A DNA stretch of 16,246 nt from an archaeon. Lineage in GTDB: Archaea > B1Sed10-29 > WALL01. The stretch is taken from contig JAUVIW010000010.1 in the NCBI GenBank assembly GCA_030592525.1, positions 1 through 16,246 of the forward strand, given 5' to 3'. How positions within the stretch are numbered: position 1 is the first letter of the stretch; the number at the start of each line of letters is the position of its first letter. This document shows positions 6,929 through 12,302 of this stretch, one piece after another. The notes below the pieces were generated by a model. It saw nothing but the letters and a program-made list of their open reading frames with translations. It had not been told where the DNA came from and did no database searches. A program made the position numbers and the translations under genes.

Positions 6929-7720
6929 TCATTTCACCTGCTTCAGCCAATGGGCTGAGGGGATTGTTGTGCCGCTCGGCCGCCGCCTGCAATTGGTCTC
7001 AGCAGCATACCTCTTCATTTCCGGGGAGTACTCTGTCTCGAAAAGCACCCAGGCCTTGCCATCCGTAATCTCCCTGATCTTCTTCATGATGCTGTTGAAC
7101 GTGTTGTCGCCGAACCCCCTCTTGTGGTACAGCTTGTCGTTCTTCCAGATATCGAACCCCTCGTCGATGTGGAATATGTGGTCATTGGCCTTGACGCCCT
7201 CCTTCTCCAGCCAGTTGCTGATACGAAGGTCGTAGTGACCGCTTTTCTCGTTCGCGAAGTCCTTGAGCTTTCGGACCGGGACATCAAGCTCCGTGATCTT
7301 AAGCGGGCCCTTTTTCTTCAGGCCAAGGGTCGACGGGTCCTTGATGATGACGTGGAACTTGAACCCCTCCTCGTTCGCGCTCGGGTTGATTGCAGTGTGC
7401 TCTATGTGGAGCGCGGCCTTGACAGCGCGCGAGATGCTCCTGTCTGCCTTTGGGGACGAAGAATTGGTCAGGCTCACATCGCTGTGCAGGGAACGGCGGA
7501 ACTTGCGGTCAATCTCCTGCTGTTCGTAAGCGTCCTCAACCGCCTTCTCGGCAGTGTCCATTATCTCGTCCGATAACGTGACGTGGCTCAGGTCAGGGAG
7601 CTTCTCTTTCTTCGGAACGCTCAGATTTTTTACTGCCTTCTTAATACGCTTCTTCTCTGGCTCAGCGAGCTTGCGCTTGACCTTCTTCTTTATCTTGACC
7701 TTACGGGGCTTCTCGGGCAT
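6929..7720 (-). CDS. Unrecognised charged protein (263 aa)
   Basis: I do not recognise this protein. The N-terminal 30 residues are strongly basic (KPRKVKIKKKVKRK), like the tails of nucleic-acid-binding or ribosome-associated proteins. The rest is soluble and mixed-charge, with an aromatic segment FHIDEGFDIWKNDKLYHKRGF followed by a helix (TFNSIMKKIREI) and a strand (AWVLFETEY), suggesting a folded C-terminal domain. No catalytic motif is clear. A TATA box (7743-7750) is centred 26 bases before the ATG, so the mRNA should be leaderless. The gene abuts the 165-residue gene downstream with no gap. It shares composition with both neighbours, but I could not align it to them with confidence. Confidence 0.75.
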   Translation of the reverse strand: MPEKPRKVKIKKKVKRKLAEPEKKRIKKAVKNLSVPKKEKLPDLSHVTLSDEIMDTAEKAVEDAYEQQEIDRKFRRSLHSDVSLTNSSSPKADRSISRAVKAALHIEHTAINPSANEEGFKFHVIIKDPSTLGLKKKGPLKITELDVPVRKLKDFANEKSGHYDLRISNWLEKEGVKANDHIFHIDEGFDIWKNDKLYHKRGFGDNTFNSIMKKIREITDGKAWVLFETEYSPEMKRYAAETNCRRRPSGTTIPSAHWLKQVK

Positions 7721-7742
7721 AAATATGATTGGGGGGAGAAGG

Positions 7743-7750
7743 AATAAAAG
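7743..7750 (-). promoter_or_regulatory. TATA box of the 263-residue gene
   Basis: On the minus strand it reads CTTTTATT, centred 26 bases before the ATG at 7720, in the short gap after the upstream gene's stop (7758). Confidence 0.55.
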
Positions 7751-7757
7751 CGTTGCG

Positions 7758-8279
7758 CTATCCCCTTCGCTTTTTCATCAGGCCGGTATCTTTAGCGACT
7801 GTCTTAATGACGTCGATGCCAGCATGCAATTCGGACAAGAGGGTCTGGCGGGTCACTGTATCCTTGTCGAGGCCTGTGAAGCCGGGCTCTCTTTTCTGGC
7901 GTATAACTTCCGACTCTATGTCCCTTAACTCTTTTTCCAGCTCTTCCTGGCTATCAAACGTGTCGTGCACGTGGTCCTCTTCCGACTCGAATTCGTGCTC
8001 GATGCTTTCGTCGTGCTTCAGCGTAGCAACCATTTTTTCGTGGGGGAGCCGCGGGTCCATTGGCTCACAGATTTCTGTTAAGCGCATGCCGTGCTTGGAC
8101 GAGAAATCGATTGTGCGGGTCACAGTAAGGTCGGGGTTTATGTCCTTTGGAGCTACGTTGAACTCCTTGGCGAAATGCTTCAACATCTTCGAAAACACCT
8201 TAGCCTTCCTGGACCCAAACTTGTGTGCGTACGCCTCAGGCACCTCCACCGGATGCCATACACGCTTCTTGATAACCAT
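7758..8279 (-). CDS. Unrecognised charged protein (173 aa), paralog-like to 6431-6928
   Basis: I do not recognise this protein. It is soluble, rich in Glu, Asp, His and Lys, and starts and ends basic (MVIKKR; GLMKKRRG). Residues about 24-45 (SRKAKV then VAPKDINPDL), the VATLKHDESIEHEFE strand and the acidic helix SQEELEKELRDIE line up with the 165-residue protein two genes downstream. This suggests duplication followed by strong divergence. It has its own promoter: CTTTTTATT (8304-8312, minus strand) is centred 29 bases before the ATG. It is first in a same-strand run of three genes, and the accessory island begins directly upstream of it. Confidence 0.75.
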   Translation of the reverse strand: MVIKKRVWHPVEVPEAYAHKFGSRKAKVFSKMLKHFAKEFNVAPKDINPDLTVTRTIDFSSKHGMRLTEICEPMDPRLPHEKMVATLKHDESIEHEFESEEDHVHDTFDSQEELEKELRDIESEVIRQKREPGFTGLDKDTVTRQTLLSELHAGIDVIKTVAKDTGLMKKRRG

Positions 8280-8303
8280 TGGTAAAAAAATAGGGGATTG
8301 GGG

Positions 8304-8312
8304 AATAAAAAG
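8304..8312 (-). promoter_or_regulatory. TATA box of the 173-residue gene
   Basis: On the minus strand it reads CTTTTTATT, centred about 29 bases before the ATG at 8279. It lies at the border of the relE-like debris that begins at 8317. Confidence 0.5.
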
Positions 8313-8316
8313 AGAG

Positions 8317-8447
8317 TGGTGAACAAACAGGTAGATAACAATTCACTGCCTGTTCTTATGGTACAAGTCAAGGAAAATGATGGTTCCCTTGGCGTACAAG
8401 TACGAAAGCCGGAAAGGGGGAATGCTAACCACCCTCAACCCCCGCGT
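8317..8447 (-). pseudogene. relE toxin remnant (C-terminal fragment)
   Basis: The minus strand from about 8447 to the TGA at 8343-8345 encodes SIPPFRLSYLYAKG and then TIIFLDLYHKNRQ. The intact RelE toxin at 10247-10489 has HIPPFRLAYAYRKRT and IIFLDLYHKNKQ. The match continues upstream as GLRVV against GTREL until an in-frame stop (8460-8462). It also continues, ungapped, 26 bases past the stop codon (TGGTGAACAAA at 8317 and 10221). About 50 N-terminal residues and the start are missing and no antitoxin gene is present, so this is a dead duplicate. Bases 8463-8558 show no gene I can support. Confidence 0.8.
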
Positions 8448-8558
8448 AGCGGATAGTGCTCACCCGCAGCGCCATCCTATACATGCTAATCTCGCCAGAT
8501 TTTTCTGTTAGTTTATTGCCTTGACTCACTTCATTGAAGACCCACTTCCCAAGGAACA

Positions 8559-8580
8559 CGCGGAAATGACTAGTATGTGG
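8559..8580. repeat. Left copy of a 22-bp direct repeat flanking the ATPase cassette
   Basis: The core CGCGGAAATGACT followed by a GT-rich end matches 10187-10208 with two differences in 22 bases. The two copies bracket the ATPase and its small partner gene (about 1.6 kb). Confidence 0.65.
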
Positions 8581-8632
8581 TGCAAAGAAAATTAGTGTTT
8601 TTTGTTGGTTTTCTTGGCACCACCTAATAGTA

Positions 8633-8682
8633 TCCCTACATACAGGGAAATGTTTATATATTAGTGTCCCTATATACAGGGA
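8633..8682 (+). promoter_or_regulatory. Promoter with two operators for the ATPase gene
   Basis: Two near-perfect palindromes, TCCCTACATACAGGGA (8633-8648) and TCCCTATATACAGGGA (8667-8682), stand 34 bases apart centre to centre. Between them lies the TATA box TTTATATA (8653-8660), centred 27 bases before the ATG. The second palindrome ends one base before the start codon, so it covers the transcription start. A bound repressor would block TBP/TFB or the polymerase. The regulator is not identified. Confidence 0.75.
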
Positions 8683-8683
8683 T

Positions 8684-9979
8684 ATGGAAAAAGAGGTTGT
8701 CAAGCGGCTCATAGTCCAGGGACAGGAAAAAGAGGTGGATATGGTCCGGCGTAGTTCGGAGCTTGATTTCGTTGGGAAAATCAATGTGGTCATTGGCCCC
8801 AGGCGGGCGGGAAAGACATATTTCATTTATCAGACCATGAATGACCTAAAATTGAAAGGCTTCGCCAATAGGATTTTGTATATTAATTTTGAGGACGAGA
8901 GGCTATGGCCGATTGAAAAAGAAGATTTGGATGAGATATTTGAAGCGTATTACGAGCTTTATCCGGAAAACAAGGACGAAAAGCTCTATGTTTTTTTTGA
9001 CGAGATTCAAGAGGTTCCATTATGGCAAAAATTCGTTAGAAGAGTCCATGAAAACAACAACATTGAATTGTGTTTGACAGGATCTTCCTCCAAGCTTTTG
9101 AGTAAGGAGATAGCAACGGAATTGAGGGGGCGGACCCTCACTTACAGGATATTGCCCTTTTCCTTTAGAGAATTTTTGGCCGCCAATGGGGTTGAATTGG
9201 CAAGAAACATCGAATACAGCAAACAAAGGTTCATAATAAAAAAGCTGTTCAACGAGTACCTGAAATTCGGCGGCTTCCCTGAGATAGTTGACAAGAAGGA
9301 TGACGTCAAAATTAGGGTTCTTCAGGAGTACTTCGATGTCTTGTTTTATAAGGATTTGGTCGAGCGATTTAAGATCAGAAATGAGTGGGTAGTCAAGGAC
9401 TTGATGCACCATATCACTACAAACTTTGGACGGCTGTTTTCAGCCAATGCATACTATAATCTACTCACTTCCAAGAATCTAAAAATAAGCAAGAACACGG
9501 TACTGGAGTACTTGGGATATTTGGAGGAGATATTCTATGTTTTTCTCGTGCCCAGATTTTCATTTTCCCTGAAAGAGCAATCAGTCAGCCCGAAAAAAGC
9601 GTATGTTTCCGACAATGGTTTTGCGAATGCCGTTGCTTTCCAATTTTCCAAGAACACTGGGCATTTTTATGAGAATTTGGTGTTGGTGCAGTTGAAGAGA
9701 ACTGATGCAAAAATATATTACTGGAAAAAAGACAATGAATGCGATTTCATCGTCAAGGAAAAAAACAAGGTTGTGGAAGCAATCCAAGTCTGCAGCGACC
9801 TGCATGAAAAAAACAAGGAGAGAGAGATGGCAGGTCTCGTCGAAGCAATGGGTGCCTTGAATTTGAAAAAAGGCACACTGATTACAAAAGAAGAGGAAAA
9901 AGAGATTAGAGTCAAAGGCAAAAAAATCACTTTAATCCCCTTGTGGAAATGGCTCTTGAGCAAGGAACCAAAACGGTGA
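8684..9979 (+). CDS. AAA ATPase with C-terminal DUF4143 domain
   Basis: A 431-residue P-loop ATPase of the DUF4143 family, common in archaea and anaerobic bacteria as mobile, variable genes of unclear role. Walker A is GPRRAGKT (38-45) and Walker B is LYVFFDEIQEV (D106, E107). The sensor strand LCLTGSSSKLLS and ELRGR (146-150) follow. The C-terminal half has FGGFPEIV and a DUF4143 nuclease-like fold with YENLVLVQL, NECDFIV and EAIQV. The usual IEVK end of a PD-(D/E)xK site is replaced (IQVC), so nuclease activity is doubtful. The ATG at 8684 sits directly after the second operator, giving a leaderless mRNA. The gene is AT-richer than its surroundings and is bracketed by direct repeats, both signs of transfer. 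Confidence 0.9.
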   Translation: MEKEVVKRLIVQGQEKEVDMVRRSSELDFVGKINVVIGPRRAGKTYFIYQTMNDLKLKGFANRILYINFEDERLWPIEKEDLDEIFEAYYELYPENKDEKLYVFFDEIQEVPLWQKFVRRVHENNNIELCLTGSSSKLLSKEIATELRGRTLTYRILPFSFREFLAANGVELARNIEYSKQRFIIKKLFNEYLKFGGFPEIVDKKDDVKIRVLQEYFDVLFYKDLVERFKIRNEWVVKDLMHHITTNFGRLFSANAYYNLLTSKNLKISKNTVLEYLGYLEEIFYVFLVPRFSFSLKEQSVSPKKAYVSDNGFANAVAFQFSKNTGHFYENLVLVQLKRTDAKIYYWKKDNECDFIVKEKNKVVEAIQVCSDLHEKNKEREMAGLVEAMGALNLKKGTLITKEEEKEIRVKGKKITLIPLWKWLLSKEPKR

Positions 9980-9986
9980 GCGCCTT

Positions 9987-10175
9987 ATGAAAAACATGTC
10001 CTTGACTGAAATAAAAAAGAAGTTGACTCCGGAAGAGCTTAAGGAATTCGATGAATGGATGACTGGCCAAACAGTCCCTGTATTGGATAACGGGGAAGAA
10101 GGTGTTTACGAGCATGATTTCAAACGTTGGCTTAGGTGGAAACGTGAGGGAGCGCCGGAACCAATTTGGGACTAG
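9987..10175 (+). CDS. Small acidic protein (62 aa), partner of the ATPase
   Basis: It begins seven bases after the ATPase stop. GGTGAG (9975-9980), overlapping that stop codon, is a good Shine-Dalgarno six bases before the ATG, so the pair is one operon. The protein has a charged helix (LTEIKKKLTPEELKEFDEWM), then GQTVPVLDNGEEGVYEHDF and a basic-aromatic stretch (KRWLRWKREG) ending in PIWD. There is no signal or membrane segment. A second ATG at residue 4 is possible. I do not recognise a named family. Its size and place beside an ATPase would suit a regulator or antitoxin-like partner, but it resembles no antitoxin I know. Confidence 0.7.
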   Translation: MKNMSLTEIKKKLTPEELKEFDEWMTGQTVPVLDNGEEGVYEHDFKRWLRWKREGAPEPIWD

Positions 10176-10179
10176 TAGT

Positions 10180-10197
10180 TCATTTCCGCGGAAATGA
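10180..10197. promoter_or_regulatory. 18-bp perfect palindrome, possible operator or recombination site
   Basis: TCATTTCCGCGGAAATGA is perfectly self-complementary. It starts five bases after the stop of the 62-residue gene and its right half forms the start of the right direct repeat. It could be an operator, a recombination site, or part of a hairpin ending the ATPase transcript. No T-run follows, so simple intrinsic termination is unlikely. Confidence 0.5.
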
Positions 10198-10208
10198 CTG
10201 GTGTGTGG
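10187..10208. repeat. Right copy of the 22-bp direct repeat flanking the ATPase cassette
   Basis: It matches 8559-8580 at 20 of 22 positions. It lies 12 bases before TGGTGAACAAA, which begins the RelE-linked homology block. In the left block the order is reversed: relE tail first, then the repeat. Confidence 0.65.
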
Positions 10209-10246
10209 CTTAGAAACCAATGGTGAACAAATAGGCGGATAACCCC

Positions 10247-10489
10247 TCATTGCTTGTTCTTGTGGTAGAGGTCAAGGAAGATGATTGTGCGCTTGCGGTA
10301 AGCGTAGGCGAGCCGAAAGGGAGGAATGTGCAGTTCACGAGTGCCCTTACGCGAGAAGCGCATGGGCTTGCCGGTTTCAGGGAAAGCAATAACCCTCATC
10401 ATCTGCTTTTTTATGCGCTCCCTAATGGAGCTATCCTTGACTTTACCCAGCTTCCGCTCGAACCTTTTGACAATCTCTACAGCTACCAT
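10247..10489 (-). CDS. relE: RelE-type toxin
   Basis: An 80-residue RelE/ParE-fold protein. RelE toxins cleave mRNA in the ribosomal A site or, in ParE relatives, act on gyrase. The N-terminal helices (VEIVKRFERKLGKVKD, RERIKKQMMRVIAF) are followed by the beta-sheet with basic residues MRFSRKGTRELHI, PPFRLAYAYRK and TIIFLDLYHKNKQ, where RelE family catalytic and RNA-contacting residues sit. The ATG overlaps the last codons of the antitoxin gene by seven bases (ATGGTAG), the classic order of antitoxin first. A truncated copy of its 3' end lies at 8317-8447. Activity is inferred from family and context. Confidence 0.88.
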   Translation of the reverse strand: MVAVEIVKRFERKLGKVKDSSIRERIKKQMMRVIAFPETGKPMRFSRKGTRELHIPPFRLAYAYRKRTIIFLDLYHKNKQ

Positions 10490-10752
10490 TCTTTAAGCTC
10501 TTTCAGGAATTCCTTGGAAGACAAGCGCCGGAACTCCCCATTGTCATGACTCTTCCAAGCTTTCTCCACGCTATCCGCGAAACGCAGGTCCTCCTCGATG
10601 TTCTTATCGAACGCGTTGACGCTCTTGAGCAACAGCCTATCCCCACTCCGGATGACAACGAACTTTTCACCCTCCTCGAAGCCCTCACGCATGTCGCTGG
10701 GGATGACAACCTGCCCCTTGGAGCTCATTCGGGTAATGCTAATGTTAGACAT
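10483..10752 (-). CDS. AbrB/MazE-type antitoxin (RelB role)
   Basis: An 89-residue antitoxin and probable autorepressor. Residues about 4-44 are an AbrB/SpoVT swapped-hairpin DNA-binding domain (SITRMSSKGQVVIPSDM, EGEKFVVIRSGDRLLLK). The remainder is a charged, likely flexible tail (EKAWKSHDNGEFRRL, SKEFLKELKEW) that would wrap around the toxin. It overlaps the RelE gene by seven bases. Its promoter has a TATA box (10775-10784) and an inverted repeat between TATA and start, the expected place for autoregulation by an AbrB-type dimer. Pairing an AbrB-type antitoxin with a RelE toxin is a known combination. Confidence 0.88.
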   Translation of the reverse strand: MSNISITRMSSKGQVVIPSDMREGFEEGEKFVVIRSGDRLLLKSVNAFDKNIEEDLRFADSVEKAWKSHDNGEFRRLSSKEFLKELKEW

Positions 10753-10754
10753 AA

Positions 10755-10784
10755 TGTAAGATATGTCTTACAGCGTATAAAAAG
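10755..10784 (-). promoter_or_regulatory. Promoter and operator of the antitoxin-toxin operon
   Basis: The inverted repeat TGTAAGATATGTCTTACA (10755-10772) has 7-bp arms around a 4-bp centre. The TATA box CTTTTTATAC (10775-10784, minus strand) is centred 28 bases before the ATG at 10752. A dimer bound here would cover the transcription start. Confidence 0.65.
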
Positions 10785-10801
10785 CTTTCTGTTATGCATA
10801 A

Positions 10802-10905
10802 CGACCGTAACCCGGTCGACGTGTTGGAGGGGCACCTACGGCACCCCGCCTGACACCATTTTTGGTCAACGCTTTTTTCATTACCGTCGTTTCGACGAAG
10901 GTAAT
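10802..10905. repeat. Hairpin-rich intergenic stretch, right of the lipoprotein gene's stop
   Basis: It holds CGACCG-TAACC-CGGTCG (10802-10818), a direct GGCACC doublet near 10836-10846, CAACGCTTTTTT (10867-10878) and a nested hairpin (10880-10905: ATTACC/GGTAAT around GTCG-TTT-CGAC). TACCGTCGT and CAACGCTTTTT recur in the hairpin array at 11401-11543. No gene is seen from 10785 to 10946. Confidence 0.5.
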
Positions 10906-10946
10906 AATGGCGCTGCGGGCAAGAGTTGAAACCTTTTTGAAGTAAG

Positions 10947-11345
10947 TTATGTGTTAACCCCTTCTATTGCACCCTCGGCGCACTTCCATTCATCCAGAAT
11001 TGCAGTGTTTGTTATGAAACCATCAGCAAAACATCGAACCAGGGGTTTGTCAACACATACTCTCGCTGCTTTAGCATTACACTGGTCATTCATTATACCC
11101 ACAAATAACCAGTGTTCGCAAGTATCATCCGTGTACTTGCCATGGTTCTCCATCAACTTGTACAAGCCACATCCCTCCATAGACAGCTCCATTGCTGTGC
11201 CCTTACTCAATGGGAATTCCACGTCTTCTAGTATAACCTCTGGTTCCCATCCGTCCCTAACCTCAAAAGTGGTTTCAACTGGTTCTTCAATACACCCAAC
11301 TAGCAAGGCCAGTAATACAACTGAAAGGAGAGCCCATTGTTTCAT
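10947..11345 (-). CDS. Small cysteine-rich secreted lipoprotein
   Basis: A 132-residue protein with a short signal peptide (KQ, then WALLSVVLLALL) ending in a lipobox LVGC, so C18 would be the lipid-anchored residue and the mature part lies outside the cell. The mature domain has six further cysteines (59, 76, 89, 97, 105, 122), enough for three disulfide bonds. It is mostly acidic. I do not recognise a family. A TATA box (11368-11375) is centred 26 bases before the ATG, giving a leaderless mRNA. Hairpin-rich DNA lies on both sides of the gene, and tRNA-Ser is next on the same strand upstream. Confidence 0.75.
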   Translation of the reverse strand: MKQWALLSVVLLALLVGCIEEPVETTFEVRDGWEPEVILEDVEFPLSKGTAMELSMEGCGLYKLMENHGKYTDDTCEHWLFVGIMNDQCNAKAARVCVDKPLVRCFADGFITNTAILDEWKCAEGAIEGVNT

Positions 11346-11367
11346 ACTGGCTTCAAACCATCCTAGG

Positions 11368-11375
11368 AATAAAAG
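11368..11375 (-). promoter_or_regulatory. TATA box of the lipoprotein gene
   Basis: On the minus strand it reads CTTTTATT, centred 26 bases before the ATG at 11345. Sequence and spacing are the same as for the gene starting at 7720. Confidence 0.5.
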
Positions 11376-11400
11376 AGTAGTTGGCGCGGGGGGTATATTC

Positions 11401-11543
11401 TCAAGGGGGCTCCACCCAATACCGTCGTCCTAACGACGGTAACCCCTTGACCCCCGCGAACGAACAGCGGCGAAGCCGCTTGTGCCCGCCTCTAGGCGGG
11501 CAAGATTGTATCCGCCAACGCTTTTTCGCATTAAGCGAAAAAG
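11401..11543. repeat. Array of four consecutive hairpins
   Basis: In 143 bases there are four perfect stems. TACCGTCG/CGACGGTA (11420-11441) sits inside an outer TCAAGGGG/CCCCTTGA pair (11401-11408, 11443-11450). Then come AGCGGC-GAA-GCCGCT (11466-11480), GCCCGCC-TCTA-GGCGGGC (11484-11501) and CTTTTTCGC/GCGAAAAAG (11521-11543). The array lies just 3' of tRNA-Ser on the minus strand. It may be a structured RNA, a set of protein-binding palindromes, or the remains of a REP-like mobile element. Confidence 0.65.
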
Positions 11544-11548
11544 GGTTG

Positions 11549-11634
11549 TGGCGCGGGGGGTGAGATTCGAACTCACGTGCCCAAAGAGGCAGTGACTTAG
11601 CAGGCCACCGCAATAGCCACTATGCGACCCCCGC
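11549..11634 (-). tRNA. tRNA-Ser (anticodon GCU)
   Basis: A class II tRNA. The acceptor GCGGGGG pairs with CCCCCGC, the discriminator is G (11552) and the CCA end is encoded (11551-11549). The D-stem is GCA/UGC. The anticodon stem GUGGC/GUCAC closes the loop CUGCUAA, giving anticodon GCU for AGU and AGC. The long variable arm is UGCC/GGCA, and the T-arm is GUGAG-UUCGAAU-CUCAC. Encoding CCA here but not in tRNA-Leu is a small inconsistency within the window. Its first 14 bases (with leader) recur 122 bases upstream. Confidence 0.94.
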
Positions 11635-11725
11635 ACCAAATGAATACAATTGCTTCCGTCCGCTGGCGGCGCAAGCCGGCACGGACAGCCTTGCCATACC
11701 GAGCATCATACAGATATTCGGTTGC

Positions 11726-11758
11726 GCTGAGGCCTCAGCTGCTCTGCGACCCCCGCAC
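11726..11758 (-). pseudogene. tRNA-Ser 5'-end duplicate
   Basis: GTGCGGGGGTCGCA at 11758-11745 (minus strand) is identical to the 5' leader, acceptor and early D-arm of tRNA-Ser (11636-11623). The similarity then fades into a perfect palindrome, GCTGAGGCCTCAGC (11726-11739). No matching 3' acceptor strand lies nearby except that of the true tRNA. A TATA-like CTTAAAAA (about 11783-11790, minus strand) sits about 30 bases upstream, so a transcript could start here and run into tRNA-Ser. It is probably a broken tandem duplicate. Bases 11640-11725 show no gene. Confidence 0.5.
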
Positions 11759-11809
11759 GCGGACTTGTTATCCACAACGCCGTTTTTAAGGCTTTTGCCT
11801 GACAAAACC

Positions 11810-11818
11810 ATAAAAAGG
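11810..11818 (+). promoter_or_regulatory. TATA box of the first Nudix gene
   Basis: CATAAAAAG is centred 33 bases before the ATG at 11847, predicting a leader of about seven bases. Confidence 0.4.
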
Positions 11819-11846
11819 ACAAAAACTTGGTTACAGGCGTGAGCCC

Positions 11847-12242
11847 ATGAAAACAATCCCCCTCATAACCTGCATGGTCATGAGCAAAAACAGGATTCTC
11901 CTCATGAAGCGCGCCGAGCACGAGCAAAGGGCAGGCATCTGGGAATTCCCACTAGGCAAAATAGAAGACGGCGAGACAAGCGCCAAGGCAGCAAAGCGCG
12001 AGGTTGAGGAAGAAACAGGCCTGGCCCTGGAGCCCAAATTCGTTGGAATGGTTGAAAGGTTCGACGGGGAAAACAACGAGGAGTACAAGCCAGTATCGTG
12101 TTTTGTGGCAACCACTGATTCTGAAGAGATTAAGCTTTCAGGCGAGCATGACGAATTCAAATGGGTGGCCATTGAGGATATCACGGGGCCGAACATATCC
12201 TACGACGCACGAATGATGCTTGAAAAGCATCTCAAAAAATGA
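11847..12242 (+). CDS. Nudix hydrolase, MutT-like
   Basis: A 131-residue Nudix enzyme, which cleaves nucleoside diphosphates linked to another group using Mg2+. The Nudix box is complete: G37, E43, R51, E52, V53, E55, E56, G58 and L59 fit GX5EX7REUXEEXGU. Just before it, AGIWEFPLGKIEDGE resembles the WEFPGGK of MutT-type sanitising enzymes, with L in place of one G. Strands VMSKNRILLMKRA and FKWVAIEDI complete the fold. The substrate cannot be told from sequence, and oxidised or damaged dNTPs are the leading guess. A second Nudix gene follows 60 bases later but has its own AT-rich upstream region, so co-transcription is uncertain. Confidence 0.9.
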   Translation: MKTIPLITCMVMSKNRILLMKRAEHEQRAGIWEFPLGKIEDGETSAKAAKREVEEETGLALEPKFVGMVERFDGENNEEYKPVSCFVATTDSEEIKLSGEHDEFKWVAIEDITGPNISYDARMMLEKHLKK

Positions 12243-12302
12243 CAAGACTTTTAATTAAAGAAGGGATACAAGAATCCATAGCTGATGGGGGACTAGATTA
12301 AA

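Noticed and set aside
8425..8826. 133-residue minus-strand frame upstream of the ATPase
   Set aside because: Its first half is antisense to the ATPase start and promoter, and its end runs through relE debris in the wrong frame. It has no promoter or family signal.
11726..11758. Third functional tRNA gene
   Set aside because: The 5' acceptor and start of the D-arm are present, but no anticodon arm, T-arm or 3' acceptor follows.
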